This document shows positions 9,223 through 11,293 of a DNA stretch of 11,293 nucleotides, in pieces. Numbering within the stretch: the first letter of the stretch is position 1; every line of letters begins with the position of its first letter. The notes below the pieces were generated by a model, which saw only the letters and a list, made by a program, of their open reading frames with translations, was not told the DNA's origin and did not search any database. The translations under genes and the position numbers were made by a program. The stretch is from Phoronis ovalis (taxonomy: Eukaryota > Phoronida > Phoronidae), in assembly GCA_028565635.1 (NCBI GenBank), contig JAOXYB010054634.1:1-11293 (forward strand), read 5' to 3'.

Positions 9223-9632
9223 GTATAAATCTTGTCCTCTATTTTTAAGATACAGTGGGGTGAAGGGTTTGGGTCTGTTTTTGCTGTTCTCAACTGATCT
9301 TGAAAAGGCGAAGACGTACCAATATGGTCTACTTTTTGACATTATCTAGATATAAAGATTCGAAATAGGGACTCCCTATCCACTTCGACCGACTACTCAC
9401 CCAGGTGGACAGTTTCTCATTATTATATGTAAAGTATTCTTCTGTCTTCATAATTTGCCTCTAATAGAAAGCTTTCATAGGCAGCATTTATCTTTTATTG
9501 ATAACTAAAACTAACTTCCAAAGTTCACCTTAAATGTAATCAAACATATTAGCAACCACTCTGCTGGACAAAGTGAGGAGCATATGTTTTTGTAGTAATT
9601 AATCCCCGGTGTGCACTGACATTTGTGTGGTT

Positions 9633-9664
9633 GGGTGGGTAGGGGGTGTGGGTGGGTGTGGGGG
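9633..9664 (+). other. G-run cluster, potential G-quadruplex
   Basis: Six G runs of 3, 3, 5, 3, 3 and 5 bases are separated by loops of 1-3 bases. This satisfies the usual G3+N1-7 quadruplex pattern with spare runs. It lies on the plus strand, so it would be in the RNA of the candidate rightward gene. It may also be simply a degenerate GGGTGT microsatellite. Confidence 0.6.
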
Positions 9665-10456
9665 TGTGTGAATGTACCACAGTGTATATATTTTGGGAGA
9701 ACTATTTACAACATGGCATACTTTTGTTTTTTTCATTTATCACACTGGTATACAGTATGTTTTGTGATCTTTATTCACAAGGTAAGGTTTTACCCTGGGC
9801 TGGAACCCCTACCAAGATTTTCGACATGTTACCTCCCCCCCAAATTAATCTCTTAGTAGTTCTGTTAAAGATATTACACTTGCTCAGAAGTACTGGGGTT
9901 TTTTTAAACTGGAGATTTTTTAATTTCTAAATGTTGTACATCTTTAATGAATTGTAAACTTGAACTTTTAAATTAAAATATTCGACTACACTTAATGTGT
10001 GAAAGTGCACCTGTTTTCTTGACGTATAAAAATGAAAACACATTAGCAAATATATCCTACATCTGCTACTCAAGTAGGTTAGGTTCTTTGCAATTATTTT
10101 CTGTTAATATATTTGCTCTCTACAACATATCACAATGCTTATTGGCAGTTTATTACTTCTTTTGCTGTAGAGTTTGAAAATACGCCTAAGGTTTTGGTGT
10201 ATAAATTGTCAAAACTTTTGCACCTCGTAAGGAAACTTGCTATCAATTGAGGAAGTATGTCATCTAGTATTTTCAATTGTAGAACAGCAACATTTTTTAT
10301 GGTGATAGTTCGTTATTCTAGGGCCTGCATATCTTATTTTCTCTGCCTGAAAAGTTTTACATAATTTTAATTTACTGTAACACTACAAGGTATCATAATT
10401 GAGTTTTGCTGATCAGAATGAAATGAATTGCAGAATATCATATTCTGTGATTTCAT

Positions 10457-10464
10457 ATAATAGA
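10457..10464. repeat. Left target-site duplication of the MITE
   Basis: ATAATAGA directly precedes the CCCGGG end of the element and is repeated exactly at 10877-10884. Perfect duplicates imply that the insertion has not decayed at its edges. Confidence 0.92.
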
Positions 10465-10876
10465 CCCGGGGGGTGGTCAATATGAAAGTTGGTACGCATG
10501 TTCCAACAAAATTTCGCGTGAAAGGGTATGTTTTTCGAACCGCCCGCGCCTTACATGCTTAGGGTATGTTTTTTGGCTAAAATCACAAAAAGGGGTGTTT
10601 TTTGGAGGTGTGACACTTCCTAAAGGGTGTTGTTTGGAAATTTCACTTCATTATAAATACGGTCAAGAAAACTTAATATGTTTACCAGAATGTGTATTCC
10701 CCGTCATATGAAAGTTACTTCCTGAATTGATGCTATTTTGAGCATGACCTTTTAAAACACGGCATACGATTGCTCAGGCCAGGGTTCAGGTATCACGTGA
10801 TCCACTTCCTTAGGGGTGTATTTTAAAAGTCGTGTTGGAACATGGGTACCCACTTTCATATTGACCACCCCCCGGG
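10465..10876. mobile_element. Complete non-autonomous DNA transposon (MITE), 412 bp
   Basis: Terminal inverted repeats 10465-10508 and 10833-10876 (44 bases) match at all but two positions when one is reverse-complemented. Both begin CCCGGGGGGTGGTC. The element is flanked by identical 8-bp direct repeats, ATAATAGA, at 10457-10464 and 10877-10884, the target-site duplication. There is no transposase frame, so it depends on an enzyme supplied from elsewhere. Eight-base duplications are typical of hAT-type elements, though P, Merlin and some others also make them. The CCCGGG ends are not the common hAT CAGNG type, so the superfamily is left open. Confidence 0.95.
10523..10637. repeat. Four direct subterminal repeats inside the MITE
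   Basis: Related motifs AGGGTATGTTTTTCG (10523), AGGGTATGTTTTTTGG (10561), AGGGGTGTTTTTTGG (10591) and AGGGTGTTGTTTGG (10624) recur in the same orientation every 30-38 bases. A fifth, AGGGGTGTATTTT, is at 10812 near the right end. Clusters like this beside the inverted repeats are often transposase-binding sites in DNA transposons; that role is inferred here. Confidence 0.6.
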
Positions 10877-10884
10877 ATAATAGA
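10877..10884. repeat. Right target-site duplication of the MITE
   Basis: ATAATAGA directly follows the terminal CCCGGG of the element and is the exact copy of 10457-10464. The minisatellite begins about 10 bases farther on. Confidence 0.92.
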
Positions 10885-10893
10885 AGTTCGCAT

Positions 10894-11216
10894 GGTCTGG
10901 TCAAGATTGAACATAGTAATGGCATGACCAAGACTGAACATAGTAATGCATTGCTATGCCCAAGACCATACCATTGGTATGACTATAATGCTGAAGATAA
11001 CAATGGTATGACCATGACTGAACATAACAATGGTATGACCATGACTGGACATAACAATGGTATGACCAAGACTGGACATAACAATGGTATGACCAAGACT
11101 GGACATAACAATGGTATGACTATAATGCTGAAGATAACAATAGTATGACCATGACTGAACATAATAATGGTGTGACTATAATACTGAAGATAACAATGGT
11201 ATGACCATGACTGAAT
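10894..11216. repeat. Minisatellite with interleaved 27-bp and 29-bp units
   Basis: The main unit is close to AACAATGGTATGACCATGAC followed by TGAACAT (27 bp), with a TGGACAT variant. A second type, 29 bp, replaces the middle with GACTATAATGCTGAAGAT and appears at least three times. The first units (10894-10985) are diverged and the central ones (about 11005-11120) nearly identical. Because 27 is a multiple of three, the array reads open as MTKTGHNNG-type repeats on plus and VIPLLCPVL-type repeats on minus. I regard both frames as by-products of the repeat, not genes. Confidence 0.93.
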
Positions 11217-11242
11217 AATGCAAAATAATGGTCGCCAAAAGA

Positions 11243-11293
11243 CAATGCTCGCTGCTCGCACTTAACAGAACAAGGCAATGCTCGCTGCTCGCA
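11243..11293. repeat. Two copies of an 18-base motif at 33-bp spacing, running off the edge
   Basis: CAATGCTCGCTGCTCGCA occurs at 11243-11260 and again at 11276-11293, the last base of the window. Within each copy GCTCGCTGCTCGC is itself a partial repeat. This is probably the start of a further tandem array outside the window. Confidence 0.75.

Larger units (their letters stand above)
9223..10464 (+). other. Stretch without recognised genes
   Basis: The sequence is AT-rich except for the G-run cluster at 9633-9664. One weak exon possibility is 10149-10226, between cttattggcag and CTC|gtaagg. It is open in phase 0 for 26 codons (FITSFAVEFENTP...), so it could follow the two candidates upstream, but the support is only splice-site shape. 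Nothing else stands out. Confidence 0.45.

Noticed and set aside
9356-9420. tRNA- or SINE-like look of GATTCGAAAT…CACCCAGGTGG
   Set aside because: A B-box-like word is present, but there is no matching A box, cloverleaf or A-rich tail at the right spacing on either strand.
9750-9780. Possible microexon between ctggtatacag and CACAAG|gtaagg
   Set aside because: It would be about 25 bases and brings an in-frame stop (TGA) in the phase left by the upstream candidate exon. Only the splice-site shapes support it.
9623-9930. Two overlapping plus-strand frames of 77 and 94 codons
   Set aside because: Their beginnings are translations of the G-rich simple repeat, and the remainder has no family signature.
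10816-11148. 110-codon plus-strand frame with MTKTGHNNG-like repeats
   Set aside because: It starts inside the MITE's right end and then simply reads a 27-bp minisatellite. There is no splice or start evidence, and the 29-bp units break the frame.
10983-11261. 92-codon minus-strand frame with VIPLLCPVL-type repeats
   Set aside because: It is the antisense reading of the same minisatellite; its hydrophobic repeat pattern follows from the repeat sequence.
1-11293. Prokaryotic-type systems (CRISPR, operons, toxin-antitoxin, phage)
   Set aside because: The window has GT-AG introns, a metazoan Golgi enzyme and eukaryotic repeats. The tandem arrays lack the conserved-repeat/unique-spacer pattern of CRISPR.

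Overview
This is eukaryotic, metazoan nuclear DNA. It is strongly AT-rich, has no long uninterrupted reading frame, and is dominated by introns and repeats. The one confidently identified gene is on the minus strand: the 5' (N-terminal) part of a Golgi alpha-mannosidase II (MAN2A, glycoside hydrolase family 38). Its first four coding exons lie at 4745-4626, 2960-2837, 1846-1701 and 567-420. They join in phase (0, 1, 0, 1) to give about 179 codons. Together they encode a short cytoplasmic tail, a signal-anchor, a coiled-coil stem and the start of the catalytic domain, up to the zinc-binding HSHNDPG motif. The gene runs off the left edge. The animal is probably an invertebrate, perhaps a mollusc, judged from the divergence from vertebrate MAN2A, the AT-rich kilobase-sized introns and the repeat content. 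The lineage is inference.

Layout: 1-4745 is the MAN2A 5' portion. Intron 3 carries a fold-back (imperfect palindrome) element at about 1030-1410, and intron 2 carries a 19/24-bp tandem array at 2256-2488. The interval 4746-5146 is the likely promoter region. It contains two CRE-like TGACGTA sites and may be bidirectional, because a possible non-coding exon with a good donor faces right at 5147-5272. From 5273 to 8884 no exon is recognised, but there is an almost perfect head-to-tail duplication of a 314-bp unit at 6347-6974. At 8885-9010 a well-bounded plus-strand exon ends in a strong-context ATG, 12 codons and a near-consensus donor. It is followed by a weaker phase-compatible exon candidate at 9100-9222. 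I could not identify the product of this putative rightward gene.

The right end is repeat-rich. A G-run cluster lies at 9633-9664. A complete 412-bp non-autonomous DNA transposon (10465-10876) has 44-bp terminal inverted repeats and an 8-bp target duplication (ATAATAGA). A 27/29-bp minisatellite follows (10894-11216), then the start of another repeat with a 33-bp offset that runs off the right edge.

I found no prokaryotic-type system, CRISPR array, tRNA or rRNA. The most notable observations are the intact MITE with internal direct repeats, the 314-bp tandem duplication, the fold-back element and the unidentified divergent gene.
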